DNA of 19,351 bases from Methanobacteriota archaeon (GTDB taxonomy: Archaea > Hydrothermarchaeota > Hydrothermarchaeia > Hydrothermarchaeales > BMS3B). The stretch lies in the NCBI GenBank assembly GCA_003229935.1, contig QIGD01000008.1:1-19351 (forward strand). Direction: 5' to 3'. The position numbers and the translations under genes are program-made. Of the stretch, positions 1 to 6,747 are shown one piece after another; the first letter of the stretch is position 1; each line of letters begins with the position of its first letter. The notes below the pieces were generated by a model. It did not search any database and had not been told where the DNA came from. It worked only from the letters and a program-made list of their open reading frames with translations.

Positions 1-115
1 AGAGAGGACAGGATAGACACTGCAGATTTCTGCACAGTCTTATGGCATAACCTATTCTGGATAGGGTAAAACTTTATTTTGTCCCACAGCCGTTCCGGGC
101 GTTAACTTTATATCC

Positions 116-126
116 TTTTATAAATA
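116..126 (+). promoter_or_regulatory. Possible TATA box
   Basis: TTTTATAAATA is a good archaeal TATA-like sequence. Its centre lies about 30 bp before the ATG at 151, so a transcript from it would start almost at that ATG. It could instead serve the DtxR-family gene further downstream with a long leader. The assignment is by spacing only, in an AT-rich region. Confidence 0.3.
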
Positions 127-150
127 ATATCTTATAGAGACAAAATTTCC

Positions 151-312
151 ATGCAACAATTTAATAGAATATTTGCATTGGATATGATAGGGAAGCCTAT
201 AATGTTTGAGGAGATAGGCTTAGAGGTGATTGCTGGTACAAGAGAGTTTATATTCTCCTTTTCATTCATTATAAGAGGAATTTTACATTATATTATTGAA
301 TCGAGGATATAA
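151..312 (+). CDS. Doubtful small ORF, 53 aa
   Basis: An ATG-initiated frame of 53 codons ends in TAA at 310-312, just before the ATG of the DtxR-family gene at 314. Its first half is mixed and its second half is hydrophobic and aromatic (FIFSFSFIIRGILHYII), possibly one short membrane segment. I do not recognise it. A TATA-like box lies about 30 bp upstream and there is no clear Shine-Dalgarno site, so it would have to be leaderless. It may be a chance ORF in AT-rich DNA. Its position directly before a metal-dependent repressor is the only reason to keep it. Confidence 0.2.
   Translation: MQQFNRIFALDMIGKPIMFEEIGLEVIAGTREFIFSFSFIIRGILHYIIESRI
283..295 (+). promoter_or_regulatory. Candidate TATA box of the DtxR-family gene
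   Basis: TTACATTATATTA is centred about 25 bp before the ATG at 314, the spacing expected for a leaderless archaeal transcript. However, GAGG at 303-306 could also act as a ribosome-binding site. Both readings support the ATG at 314 rather than the TTG at 296. Confidence 0.4.
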
Positions 313-313
313 T

Positions 314-739
314 ATGGTGATTTCAGAGAATATTGAAGAATACCTTGAATCTCTATGGATAATTACTGTGGAGAGAAATAAAGCTCTTGCCAAGATTAAC
401 GAGATATCTGAGGCTCTGAAGATTTCACCACCCAGTGCTGTGGAGATGCTAAGAAAAATGGAAAAGCTTGGTCTTGTGGAATATGAGGCAAGGGCAGGTA
501 TAAGGCTGTCAGAGGAGGGAAGAAAAAAGGCAGAGAAAATTATAAGACAACATCGCCTTGCTGAGCTTCTTTTAACTGAAATTCTTGACCTCAAGCTGAG
601 CGATGATACCCATAATAAAGCCTGTGATCTGGAGCATCACATAAGTGAAGACGTTGCAGAAGCAGTGTGTATGAAACTCAATCATCCCAGAGAATGTCCA
701 CATGGCAAACCGATTCCACATGGCAAGTGTTGCCCTTAA
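314..739 (+). CDS. DtxR/IdeR-family metal-dependent transcriptional repressor
   Basis: This 141-aa cytoplasmic DNA-binding regulator of metal homeostasis has an N-terminal winged helix-turn-helix (about residues 7-60; VEMLRKMEKLGLV is the recognition-helix region) and a dimerisation domain (about 70-125). It ends in the family hallmark CPHGKPIP at about 128-135, with a Cys-rich tail. It lacks the C-terminal SH3/FeoA domain, so it is a short two-domain member like MntR. Candidate metal ligands, aligned by eye with DtxR and MntR, are E9, E12, H80, E84, H100, C104, E107 and H108. C104-E107-H108 matches the iron-type DtxR arrangement, while E9 and E12 resemble MntR. ATG 314 is chosen over an upstream TTG at 296 because GAGG at 303-306 and a TATA box fit it. 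The stop overlaps the stop of the convergent pcm gene by 2 bp. No metal transporter is nearby, so its targets are unknown. Confidence 0.88.
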   Translation: MVISENIEEYLESLWIITVERNKALAKINEISEALKISPPSAVEMLRKMEKLGLVEYEARAGIRLSEEGRKKAEKIIRQHRLAELLLTEILDLKLSDDTHNKACDLEHHISEDVAEAVCMKLNHPRECPHGKPIPHGKCCP

Positions 740-1401
740 TGCCAAGCATTCTCTCCTATAAGGGGTACAAAGACACACCCTCCGAGGTTCTCTTTGATAT
801 ACCTGTCTTTGCCAGTTTTTGTTATTCTCAGAAGCTCCTGTACATCCCTCGAGCCGACAGGAATTAAAAGCTTACCCCCTGTCTTCATCTGTTCCTTGAG
901 CACTTGGGGAACTGTCGGAGCGCCGGCAGTCACACAGATTCTGTCATAAGGTGCGGCTTCTGTATAACCTTCACTCCCGTCTCCAATAATTATTTTTACA
1001 TTTCTGCACAGTCCTACTATTTCTATATTCTTTCTTGCTATTTCGGCAAGGGATGCGAGCCTTTCGACAGAATAGACCTCTCCTTTATTTGCGACACAGC
1101 CAATAATACAGGCATGATAACCAGAGCCAGAACCAACCTCAAGAACCCTGTGTTCAGCTTTGATATCCAGTGCCTCTGACATAAGTGCCACCATATGGGG
1201 TGCAGAGATTGTCTGCCCTCCGCCTATATGAATGGGCATATCTTCATATGCTATATCTTCAGATATATCTGGTACAAATAAATGTCTGGGCACAGTGAGC
1301 ATGGCTTCTTTAATCCTGCTGTTTCTTATAATTCCCTCAGCTTCGAGCCTTTCTACCATTTTCTTTCTGAGTCTCTCGAAGGGCAAAGAACTTTTACCCA
1401 T
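736..1401 (-). CDS. pcm: Protein-L-isoaspartate O-methyltransferase
   Basis: This 221-aa SAM-dependent enzyme methylates the alpha-carboxyl of L-isoaspartyl residues, starting repair of spontaneously damaged proteins in the cytoplasm. The sequence has the family signature GGGQTISAPHMVALM (residues 60-74), the SAM-binding glycine loop VLEVGSGSGYHA (86-97), the acidic strand end VERL, a GDGSEG loop near 140 and VTAGAPTVP (157-165). The length is normal for the family (about 210-220 aa). The ATG at 1401 lies only 17 bp from the start of the divergent DUF371 gene, so its promoter must lie partly inside that gene. The 3' end meets the DtxR-family gene tail to tail with a 2-bp overlap of stop codons. 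Confidence 0.95.
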   Translation of the reverse strand: MGKSSLPFERLRKKMVERLEAEGIIRNSRIKEAMLTVPRHLFVPDISEDIAYEDMPIHIGGGQTISAPHMVALMSEALDIKAEHRVLEVGSGSGYHACIIGCVANKGEVYSVERLASLAEIARKNIEIVGLCRNVKIIIGDGSEGYTEAAPYDRICVTAGAPTVPQVLKEQMKTGGKLLIPVGSRDVQELLRITKTGKDRYIKENLGGCVFVPLIGENAWH

Positions 1402-1418
1402 ATATATTATTTATCTTT

Positions 1419-1856
1419 ATGATAGAAAAAGTTTTAGTTACAGCTAGAGGTCATGAGAATATACGGTTACTTCACAGAACAACCATTGAGATTACAAAAG
1501 ATGAGAATTTAAGTGAGATGGGAGACTGTATAGCAGGAGTTGGTGCAGATAAATCAATGAAGGATTTTTCTGATAGCTTCAAAGAACTTGCCAGAGATGA
1601 AAGAGCTAGAATAACTGTGACTCTGGAGGCAGAGGGCATAAAAGAGGTTATTACTGGTAGAGGTGATTCATTTTTGACTTTTGAGCATGGTGATGATATT
1701 GTGATAAGGAGAAGTAGATTCATATGTCCAAGAACTCTTATGGTTGAGGCAGATAAGGCTGCAAAGGATATTTCAAGGGAGCTTGTAAAAAAACTGAAAA
1801 ATCCTAAGGTTATACTTAAAGTTGAGATTGTGGCAGAGTTAATAAAGAGTTCATAA
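1419..1856 (+). CDS. DUF371 family protein
   Basis: This 145-aa soluble protein matches the archaeal DUF371 family as I remember it. Recognisable blocks are TARGHENIRLLHRTTIEIT (residues 8-26), GDCIAGVGADKS at about 36-47 and SRFICPRTLMVEADKAAKDI at about 99-118. The family has no established function that I can state with confidence. The conserved RGHEN, GDCI and CPRT blocks look like an active or binding site. There are no membrane segments or signal peptide. The gene diverges from pcm with 17 bp between the starts and is separated from the nuo operon by a 126-bp promoter region. It resembles archease only in size; the archease motifs are absent. Confidence 0.85.
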   Translation: MIEKVLVTARGHENIRLLHRTTIEITKDENLSEMGDCIAGVGADKSMKDFSDSFKELARDERARITVTLEAEGIKEVITGRGDSFLTFEHGDDIVIRRSRFICPRTLMVEADKAAKDISRELVKKLKNPKVILKVEIVAELIKSS

Positions 1857-1921
1857 TGGTATAGATTTATTCACATAATTTTAAGGCAATAGTTAAACAA
1901 ATTTGAACGTTAATAGTAAAG

Positions 1922-1931
1922 TTTTTATATG
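1922..1931 (+). promoter_or_regulatory. Candidate promoter of the nuo operon
   Basis: TTTTTATATG, preceded by the purine-rich AGTAAAG (a plausible BRE), is the best TATA box upstream of nuoA. It would start transcription near 1950 and leave a leader of about 30 nt containing a GAGATGAT ribosome-binding site. A second TATA-like element, TTTTATAGATA at 1950-1960, is spaced for a leaderless start at 1983. Only mapping of the 5' end could decide between them. Confidence 0.5.
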
Positions 1932-1982
1932 TAATCCACAGAGTACCGGTTTTATAGATAATAACTTTTTAGAGATGATAGC

Positions 1983-2369
1983 TTGGGTCTTGCAGAAGAT
2001 TTCATACCGATTGTTATTTTTATTATAGTAGGTCTAATGTTTCCGATGGTTATGGTATTTGTCTCCAGCCTTATAGGGAGGCAGAAGAAGCCTGAGCCAG
2101 ATAAGTATTTAACATATGAATGTGGTGTAATCCCCACTGGTTCTGCGTGGATGCAGCATAATGTTGAGTATTATATGTATGCTTTGCTTTTTGTTGTATT
2201 TGACGTTGAAACAGTGTTCCTTTATCCATGGGCAGTTGTATTTAAGAAGATTGGGATTTTTGCTACGATTGATGTTATAATTTTTATTTGTGTTCTGGCT
2301 TTTGGCCTGGTTTATGCTTGGAAAAAAGGAGTTCTTGAGTGGATGAACGGAGGCGCTTCATGGAGATAA
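1983..2369 (+). CDS. nuoA: Complex I subunit A (NuoA/FpoA)
   Basis: This 128-aa membrane subunit sits at the junction of the peripheral and membrane arms. Three hydrophobic helices are visible (about residues 8-31, 64-85 and 92-113). The conserved loop between helices 1 and 2 carries YECG at 45-48, and the second helix carries FDVETVFLYPWA with the acidic D74 and E76. The start is a TTG at 1983. GAGATGAT just upstream resembles the archaeal GAGGTGAT site. The nearby ATG at 1975 is in another frame, and the next in-frame ATG would remove much of the first helix. It is the first gene of the nuo operon; its end overlaps nuoB. Confidence 0.93.
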   Translation: MGLAEDFIPIVIFIIVGLMFPMVMVFVSSLIGRQKKPEPDKYLTYECGVIPTGSAWMQHNVEYYMYALLFVVFDVETVFLYPWAVVFKKIGIFATIDVIIFICVLAFGLVYAWKKGVLEWMNGGASWR

Positions 2370-2830
2370 GACTTCCCAATGTGGTTTTAACAAAACTTGA
2401 TAGACTGATTTTTGATAGGGCAAGGTCATATACGATGTGGCCTCTTACCTTTGGTTTGGCATGTTGCGCTATCGAGATGATGGCAACGGGCACATCCAGA
2501 TATGATGCTTTTGAACGCTTTGGAATGCTTTTCAGGGCTTCGCCAAGGCAGGCCGATTTGATGATAGTTGCTGGAACAGTTACTGAAAAGATGGCACCCA
2601 ATATCAAGAGACTATATGAGCAGATGCCAGAGCCCAAATATGTTATTGCAATGGGTGAATGTGCCATCTCAGGTGGCCCTTTCTATGAAGGCTACAGCGT
2701 GGTGGATGGCGTAGATAAGGTTATACCTGTTGATGTTTATGTGCCTGGCTGTCCGCCAAGGCCTGAAACACTTATTGATGGGATTGTAAAGCTTCAGAAG
2801 AAAATCATAGAAGGAAAGATAGAGAGGTAA
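2360..2830 (+). CDS. nuoB: Complex I subunit B (NuoB/FpoB), N2 cluster protein
   Basis: This 156-aa peripheral-arm subunit carries the terminal [4Fe-4S] cluster N2, which hands electrons to the quinone (or methanophenazine) site. The four expected cysteine ligands are present: adjacent C35 and C36 in GLACCAIEMM, C101 in MGECAISGG and C131 in VPGCPPRPE. The SPRQADLMIVAGTVT block (residues 61-75) is also typical. I place the start at ATG 2360 because GGAGG at 2349-2353 lies six bases upstream. A GTG at 2339 would add seven residues and a longer overlap. The gene overlaps the end of nuoA by 10 bp, suggesting translational coupling. Confidence 0.96.
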   Translation: MEIRLPNVVLTKLDRLIFDRARSYTMWPLTFGLACCAIEMMATGTSRYDAFERFGMLFRASPRQADLMIVAGTVTEKMAPNIKRLYEQMPEPKYVIAMGECAISGGPFYEGYSVVDGVDKVIPVDVYVPGCPPRPETLIDGIVKLQKKIIEGKIER

Positions 2831-2834
2831 GCTC

Positions 2835-3317
2835 ATGACAGAGAATAAGCAGGAGCTAACTCATGAAGTACTTGAAGAATTAAAATCTGAGTTTGGCGAT
2901 AAAATTGTAGAGGCAGAAGTAAAAAGAAAGACACGTCTCAGGATAAAAATTAATGGTGAAAATGTCTTTGACATTGCTGATTATCTTAAGAATAAGCTTG
3001 ATTTTGACCATCTATCTAGCATAGCGTCAGTGGATTATCCCGAGACGTTTGAAGTTGTCTATCATATATGGTCTTACCCAAGGAAGATTTTGATACAGGT
3101 GAATGCTCTAGTGGATAAGGAGAGTGCCAGAATAAAAAGCCTTACACCACTCTGGAAATCTGCTGACTGGCACGAGAGAGAAGTCTATGATATGATGGGA
3201 ATTATCTTTGAGGGTCACCCTAACCTGAAGAGAATTTTTTTACCTGAAGACTTTAAGGGCTATCCGCTGAGAAAGGATTTTAAAATAGGGCCTAAGCCGT
3301 GGTATAAGGAGGATTAG
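2835..3317 (+). CDS. nuoC: Complex I subunit C (NuoC/FpoC, 30-kDa type)
   Basis: This 160-aa hydrophilic subunit of the hydrogenase-like connecting module supports subunit D. The 30-kDa family signature lies at the C-terminal half: DWHEREVYDMMGIIFEGHP (about residues 113-131), then LKRIFLPEDFKGYPLRKDF. C and D are separate genes here, unlike the fused NuoCD of Escherichia coli. ATG 2835 follows the nuoB stop by 4 bp, with GAGGT overlapping the end of nuoB as ribosome-binding site. Confidence 0.95.
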   Translation: MTENKQELTHEVLEELKSEFGDKIVEAEVKRKTRLRIKINGENVFDIADYLKNKLDFDHLSSIASVDYPETFEVVYHIWSYPRKILIQVNALVDKESARIKSLTPLWKSADWHEREVYDMMGIIFEGHPNLKRIFLPEDFKGYPLRKDFKIGPKPWYKED

Positions 3318-3319
3318 AG

Positions 3320-4429
3320 ATGGATGAAGAGATTAGAACAGAAGAGTTTATTCTTAATATAGGTCCACAGCATCCATCAACCCATGGTGTTACAAGACTT
3401 GTTACCAGACTCAGTGGAGAAACAGTTCTCGAAATTGAGCCTGTTATTGGCTATCTACATAGAGGTCTGGAGAAGATTGGTGAGAACAAAACATATGAGA
3501 AGTTTTTGCCTTTAACAGATAGAATGGATTATATCTCTTCTATGACCAACAACCATGCATACGTGCTTGCTGTTGAGGAACTTCTCGGGATTGAAGTGCC
3601 TGCGAGAGCAGAGTACCTCAGGGTTACTCTATCTGAACTTCAGAGAATAGCTAATCATCTTATGTTTATAGCAGCTTTTGGTGCTGATCTTGGTGCATGG
3701 ACTATTATGATGTACGGTTTCAGGGAAAGAGAGATGGTTCTTGACCTTATGTCGATGCTCACAGGGCAGAGGCTTCTTTACAATTTCATGAGAGTGGGTG
3801 GTCTTAAGGAGGATGTGCCTCTAGGCTGGGTTTCAAAAGTCAGGGAATTTCTGAAGGCTCTTCCAGAGAAGCTTGAAGACTATAAAGCTTACTTTTACAA
3901 TAATGAAATATTTCTTGACAGAGTTGAGGGTGTAGGTATACTCAAAGCAAAGGATGCCATAAATATGGGTGTTACAGGCCCTAATCTCAGAGCCGCTGGT
4001 GTGGCATATGATGTAAGAAAGGACGACCCATATTCCTATTATGATAGATTTGATTTTGATGTGATTACTGAGAAGGAAGGGGATACTTTTTCAAGGTTCA
4101 ATGTCAGGTTTAATGAGATTTATGAAAGTTTAAAGATAGTAAAGCAAGGTATTGAAGCTCTGCCAGAAGGTGAAGTTATAGCCAAGGTACCGAGGATTAT
4201 TAAGCCTCCTGCCGGGGAAGCTTATTCAAGAGTAGAGGCACCAAAGGGTGAACTTGCCTTTTATATAGTGAGTGACGGGAAAACAGATAAGCCTTACAGG
4301 GTTAAGGTAAGAGGTCCTTCTTTCTGTAATTTATCCTCTTTCCCTTATTATGCTGTTGGTGATATTATTCCTGATGTGATTGCAAATTTTGCAAGTATTG
4401 ATATAGTGCTGGGTGAAGTTGACAGGTAG
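3320..4429 (+). CDS. nuoD: Complex I subunit D (NuoD/FpoD, 49-kDa type)
   Basis: This 369-aa subunit is homologous to the large subunit of [NiFe] hydrogenases but lacks their nickel-binding cysteine pairs. With NuoB it forms the quinone-reduction cavity. Signature blocks are NIGPQHPSTHGVTRLV (residues 13-28), EPVIGYLHRGLEKI (40-53), DRMDYISSM (67-75) and the C-terminal DIVLGEVDR. H18/H22 and Y71 fall where the conserved quinone-site histidine and tyrosine of other complex I D subunits lie; this assignment is by eye. The start ATG is 2 bp after the nuoC stop. Whether the acceptor is a quinone or methanophenazine cannot be read from the sequence. Confidence 0.96.
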   Translation: MDEEIRTEEFILNIGPQHPSTHGVTRLVTRLSGETVLEIEPVIGYLHRGLEKIGENKTYEKFLPLTDRMDYISSMTNNHAYVLAVEELLGIEVPARAEYLRVTLSELQRIANHLMFIAAFGADLGAWTIMMYGFREREMVLDLMSMLTGQRLLYNFMRVGGLKEDVPLGWVSKVREFLKALPEKLEDYKAYFYNNEIFLDRVEGVGILKAKDAINMGVTGPNLRAAGVAYDVRKDDPYSYYDRFDFDVITEKEGDTFSRFNVRFNEIYESLKIVKQGIEALPEGEVIAKVPRIIKPPAGEAYSRVEAPKGELAFYIVSDGKTDKPYRVKVRGPSFCNLSSFPYYAVGDIIPDVIANFASIDIVLGEVDR

Positions 4430-4437
4430 GCGAGATT

Positions 4438-5481
4438 ATGTTAGAGAATATTTTATACGGAGCAAGTGGCGTTGAGAATGGACTCATAAGAGGTATAGTT
4501 GGAGTTATTGCAACTCTACTCTTTGTTTCGCTGAATGTGCTCTTTCTAATATGGCTGGAGAGGAAGATAATTGCTAGAATTCATGTAAGGTATGGACCAA
4601 ACAGGGCTGGACGATATGGTATGCTCCAGCCTATTGCTGATATGATTAAGCTTCTAACAAAAGAGAGTATTGTACCTAAGGATGCAGATAAGATTACTTA
4701 TAATACTGCTCCATGGGTTGCATTCCTCTTTGCTCTACTTCCTGCTGCAGCTATAGGTATAGCTACAGGCTTGATATCAACCAATATAAGTGTTGGATTA
4801 TTATATATTGTGGCAGTTTCTTCCCTTTCAACGATTGCAGTGATTATGGCAGGATGGGGGTCTAATAACAAGTATTCTCTTCTGGGTGCCATGAGAACTG
4901 CTGCTCAGAGTTTGAGTTATGAAATGCCACTGGTTCTGAGCATGATAGGTATAGTTGCTATTGTTGGTTCTCTGAATACTCAGAATATTGTTGCTGCTCA
5001 GTCCCATGCCTGGTTGGGCATTATACCTAAGTGGTTTATTTTCTATCAGCCTTTAGCCTTTGTTGTCTTTTTCTCTGCAGTGGTTGCTGAGATGGGCAGG
5101 ATACCTTTTGACCTTCAAGAAAGTGAATCTGAACTTGTTGCAGGGTTTCATACAGAATATGGAGGAATGAAATTTGCAATGTTCATGTTTGCTGAATATA
5201 CTCATCTTGTTGTTGGTTCTGCTCTTGTTGTAACTCTATTCTTTGGTGGCTGGTATTTACCTGTGGTTTCTGGTATTTTTGCGAATATGGGTTATATAAA
5301 TTATATTGTTCAGATAGCAATCTTTGTTGCCAAGATGTATGTCATAATATTCATACTTATATGGATTCGTGGTACTCTTACAAGAACTAGGATTAATAAG
5401 ATGCTTAGCTTTGGCTGGAAGACTTTACTCCCTCTGGCTCTTATAAATATAGTAATAACTGGAGTGATTCTAAGCCTGTAG
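4438..5481 (+). CDS. nuoH: Complex I subunit H (NuoH/FpoH)
   Basis: This 347-aa membrane subunit forms the heel of complex I and the entrance of the quinone channel. About eight hydrophobic helices can be picked out. Conserved cytoplasmic loops include RIHVRYGPNRAGRYGMLQP, followed by the TKE block (residues 46-80), AMRTAAQSLSYEMPLVLS (about 150-167) and GRIPFDLQESESELVAGFH (about 221-239), the acidic loop essential for coupling. The length is normal for the family. ATG 4438 follows nuoD by 8 bp. Confidence 0.96.
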   Translation: MLENILYGASGVENGLIRGIVGVIATLLFVSLNVLFLIWLERKIIARIHVRYGPNRAGRYGMLQPIADMIKLLTKESIVPKDADKITYNTAPWVAFLFALLPAAAIGIATGLISTNISVGLLYIVAVSSLSTIAVIMAGWGSNNKYSLLGAMRTAAQSLSYEMPLVLSMIGIVAIVGSLNTQNIVAAQSHAWLGIIPKWFIFYQPLAFVVFFSAVVAEMGRIPFDLQESESELVAGFHTEYGGMKFAMFMFAEYTHLVVGSALVVTLFFGGWYLPVVSGIFANMGYINYIVQIAIFVAKMYVIIFILIWIRGTLTRTRINKMLSFGWKTLLPLALINIVITGVILSL

Positions 5482-5490
5482 GTGATTTTT

Positions 5491-5946
5491 ATGATTGAGA
5501 GAATAAAGAGATTGAGTCATATTCCACCCATGTATGTAACCTTCAAGCACCTTTTCAAGCCACCAATTACAATTCAGTATCCTGAGGTGAGAGAAGAGCT
5601 TCCCCCTAGATACAGGGCAAGGCACAGGTTTGTTATTGAGAGATGTTTGTCATGTGGTGCCTGTGCAAGGGCATGTCCAAACGAGACTATCAGAATGAAG
5701 CTTGTCAGGGTTGATGAAAAGAAGGTCAAGGATAGGGTTATTAAAAAGAAGATACAGTATCCTGAGATTTACTATGGCAGGTGTATGTTCTGTGGTCTAT
5801 GTGTTGAAGCCTGCCCTCCAAAGCCAAAAGCTCTTCTATGGAGTAATAAGGAAATGGAACTGGCAGAGTATACGAGGGAAGAACTCTTCTATCCTTACTG
5901 GAAGCTGGCAGGTTTATCAGAACTCCCTGAGGAGGATAAACAATGA
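5491..5946 (+). CDS. nuoI: Complex I subunit I (NuoI/FpoI), 2x[4Fe-4S] ferredoxin-like
   Basis: This 151-aa peripheral subunit carries the N6a and N6b clusters. Two classical CxxCxxCxxxCP motifs are complete: C52, C55, C58 and C62 in RCLSCGACARACPN, and C98, C101, C104 and C108 in RCMFCGLCVEACPP. In complexes lacking the NADH module this subunit is the natural docking point for the electron donor (FpoF, ferredoxin or another protein). I choose ATG 5491 because TAGGTGAT just upstream acts as a ribosome-binding site. A GTG at 5482 would start three codons earlier, directly after the nuoH stop. The TGA overlaps the ATG of nuoJ (ATGA). Confidence 0.96.
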   Translation: MIERIKRLSHIPPMYVTFKHLFKPPITIQYPEVREELPPRYRARHRFVIERCLSCGACARACPNETIRMKLVRVDEKKVKDRVIKKKIQYPEIYYGRCMFCGLCVEACPPKPKALLWSNKEMELAEYTREELFYPYWKLAGLSELPEEDKQ

Positions 5947-6440
5947 ATATTATAGTCTTTTCGATTATAAGTGCTATAACAATACTCTCAGCTATTGGTG
6001 TAATTTCAAGCCAGAGGATTATGCATTCTGTTCTTTCTCTTGCTGTGATGCTTCTCAGTGTAGCGGCAGTATATGCAATTCTCAATGCTGAGTTTCTTGC
6101 GGTTATTCAGGTTCTTGTTTATACAGGTGGTGTTATTGTTCTCCTGCTCTTCGCAACAATGCTCACAAGGAGTGACCTTCAGCTTAAAAGAGAGCAGCCT
6201 AGTGATATAAAGCCGGCTGTTGCTGCTGCTTCTATCTTTGCTATTGGTCTGCTTTTCTATATAGTTGGAAACAACTGGAAAAGTTTGAAGGGTCCTGCGG
6301 TGGTAGGCAGTGTTAAAAATATAGGTATGCTTATCTTTAATGTGAAAAAGGATGTAATACCTTTTGAGATTATTTCTCTTGTGCTTCTAGCCGCCATGGT
6401 CGGAGCAATATTTCTGGGTCGAAAGGAGGCTGGACAATGA
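5943..6440 (+). CDS. nuoJ: Complex I subunit J (NuoJ/FpoJ)
   Basis: This 165-aa membrane subunit has five predicted helices (about residues 2-20, 28-46, 53-75, 90-107 and 136-158). The helix-3 block VLVYTGGVIVLLLFATML, with the flexible YTGG element, is the family hallmark. It is a single full-length gene rather than the split J seen in some archaea. It begins in an ATGA overlap with nuoI and ends in an ATGA overlap with nuoK. Confidence 0.94.
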   Translation: MNIIVFSIISAITILSAIGVISSQRIMHSVLSLAVMLLSVAAVYAILNAEFLAVIQVLVYTGGVIVLLLFATMLTRSDLQLKREQPSDIKPAVAAASIFAIGLLFYIVGNNWKSLKGPAVVGSVKNIGMLIFNVKKDVIPFEIISLVLLAAMVGAIFLGRKEAGQ

Positions 6441-6745
6441 TTGAAGTCACAGTTTTTTATTATCTTGTGCTTTCAGTGATAATTTTTTCGATAGGCGCAT
6501 ATGGAATGTTAAGTTCAAAGAACGGTGTAAGGCTTTTGATGAGTATTGAGATTATGTTAAATGCTGTAAATATCAATCTGGTTGCTTTCTCTAGTTTTCA
6601 GGGGAATCTTACAGGTCAGGTTTTTGCTGCCTTCACAATAGCTATAGCCGCAGCAGAGGCGACTGTAGGATTGGCAATACTTCTTGCTCTATACAGGAGC
6701 TTTGGCACGGTAAATCTTAGAAAGATTTCCAAAATGAGGTGGTAA
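6437..6745 (+). CDS. nuoK: Complex I subunit K (NuoK/FpoK)
   Basis: This 102-aa membrane subunit has three helices. The two membrane glutamates needed for proton transfer are present: E38 in MSIEIMLNAVNINLVAF and E74 in AIAAAEATVGLAILL. Length and helix spacing are normal. The start overlaps nuoJ by 4 bp (ATGA). Its stop lies 2 bp before the nuoL ATG. Confidence 0.95.
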   Translation: MIEVTVFYYLVLSVIIFSIGAYGMLSSKNGVRLLMSIEIMLNAVNINLVAFSSFQGNLTGQVFAAFTIAIAAAEATVGLAILLALYRSFGTVNLRKISKMRW

Positions 6746-6747
6746 AG

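Larger units (their letters stand above)
1..313. other. Left-edge region without a secure gene
   Basis: No convincing coding region is visible before the DtxR-family gene. Frame 1 is open from the window edge to a TAA at 67-69 and could be the tail of an upstream gene, but it is only 22 codons and I do not recognise it. A short inverted repeat lies at 21-34 (TGCAGA-TT-TCTGCA) and a second at 51-65 (CCTAT-tctgg-ATAGG). TATA-like sequences occur at 116-126 and 283-295. A 53-codon ORF at 151-312 is listed separately. Confidence 0.5.

Noticed and set aside
1..110. Second transposase remnant on the minus strand at the left edge
   Set aside because: A short minus-strand frame near 75-105 reads VNARNGCGTK and looked vaguely like a TnpB tail, but there is no supporting upstream motif, so I do not call it.
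296..313. TTG start for the DtxR-family gene
   Set aside because: The GAGG site at 303-306 would lie inside the coding sequence, and both it and the TATA spacing point to the ATG at 314.
736..739. Truncation of the DtxR-family gene by the convergent pcm gene
   Set aside because: The two-domain length ending shortly after CPHGKPIP with a CC tail is usual for short archaeal members, so the 2-bp stop overlap is compactness rather than damage.
1419..1856. Archease identity for the 145-aa protein
   Set aside because: The size fits, but the archease sequence blocks are missing, while RGHEN, GDCI and CPRT blocks fit DUF371.
3320..4429. [NiFe]-hydrogenase or membrane-bound hydrogenase (Mbh/Ech) instead of complex I
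   Set aside because: The D subunit lacks the nickel-binding cysteine pairs and has the complex I HPSTHG and GEVDR blocks. The presence of A, J, K and three antiporter subunits in canonical order also fits complex I.
5702..6091. 129-codon plus-strand ORF across nuoI/nuoJ
   Set aside because: It is an alternate frame over two well-supported complex I genes with intact iron-sulphur and membrane motifs.
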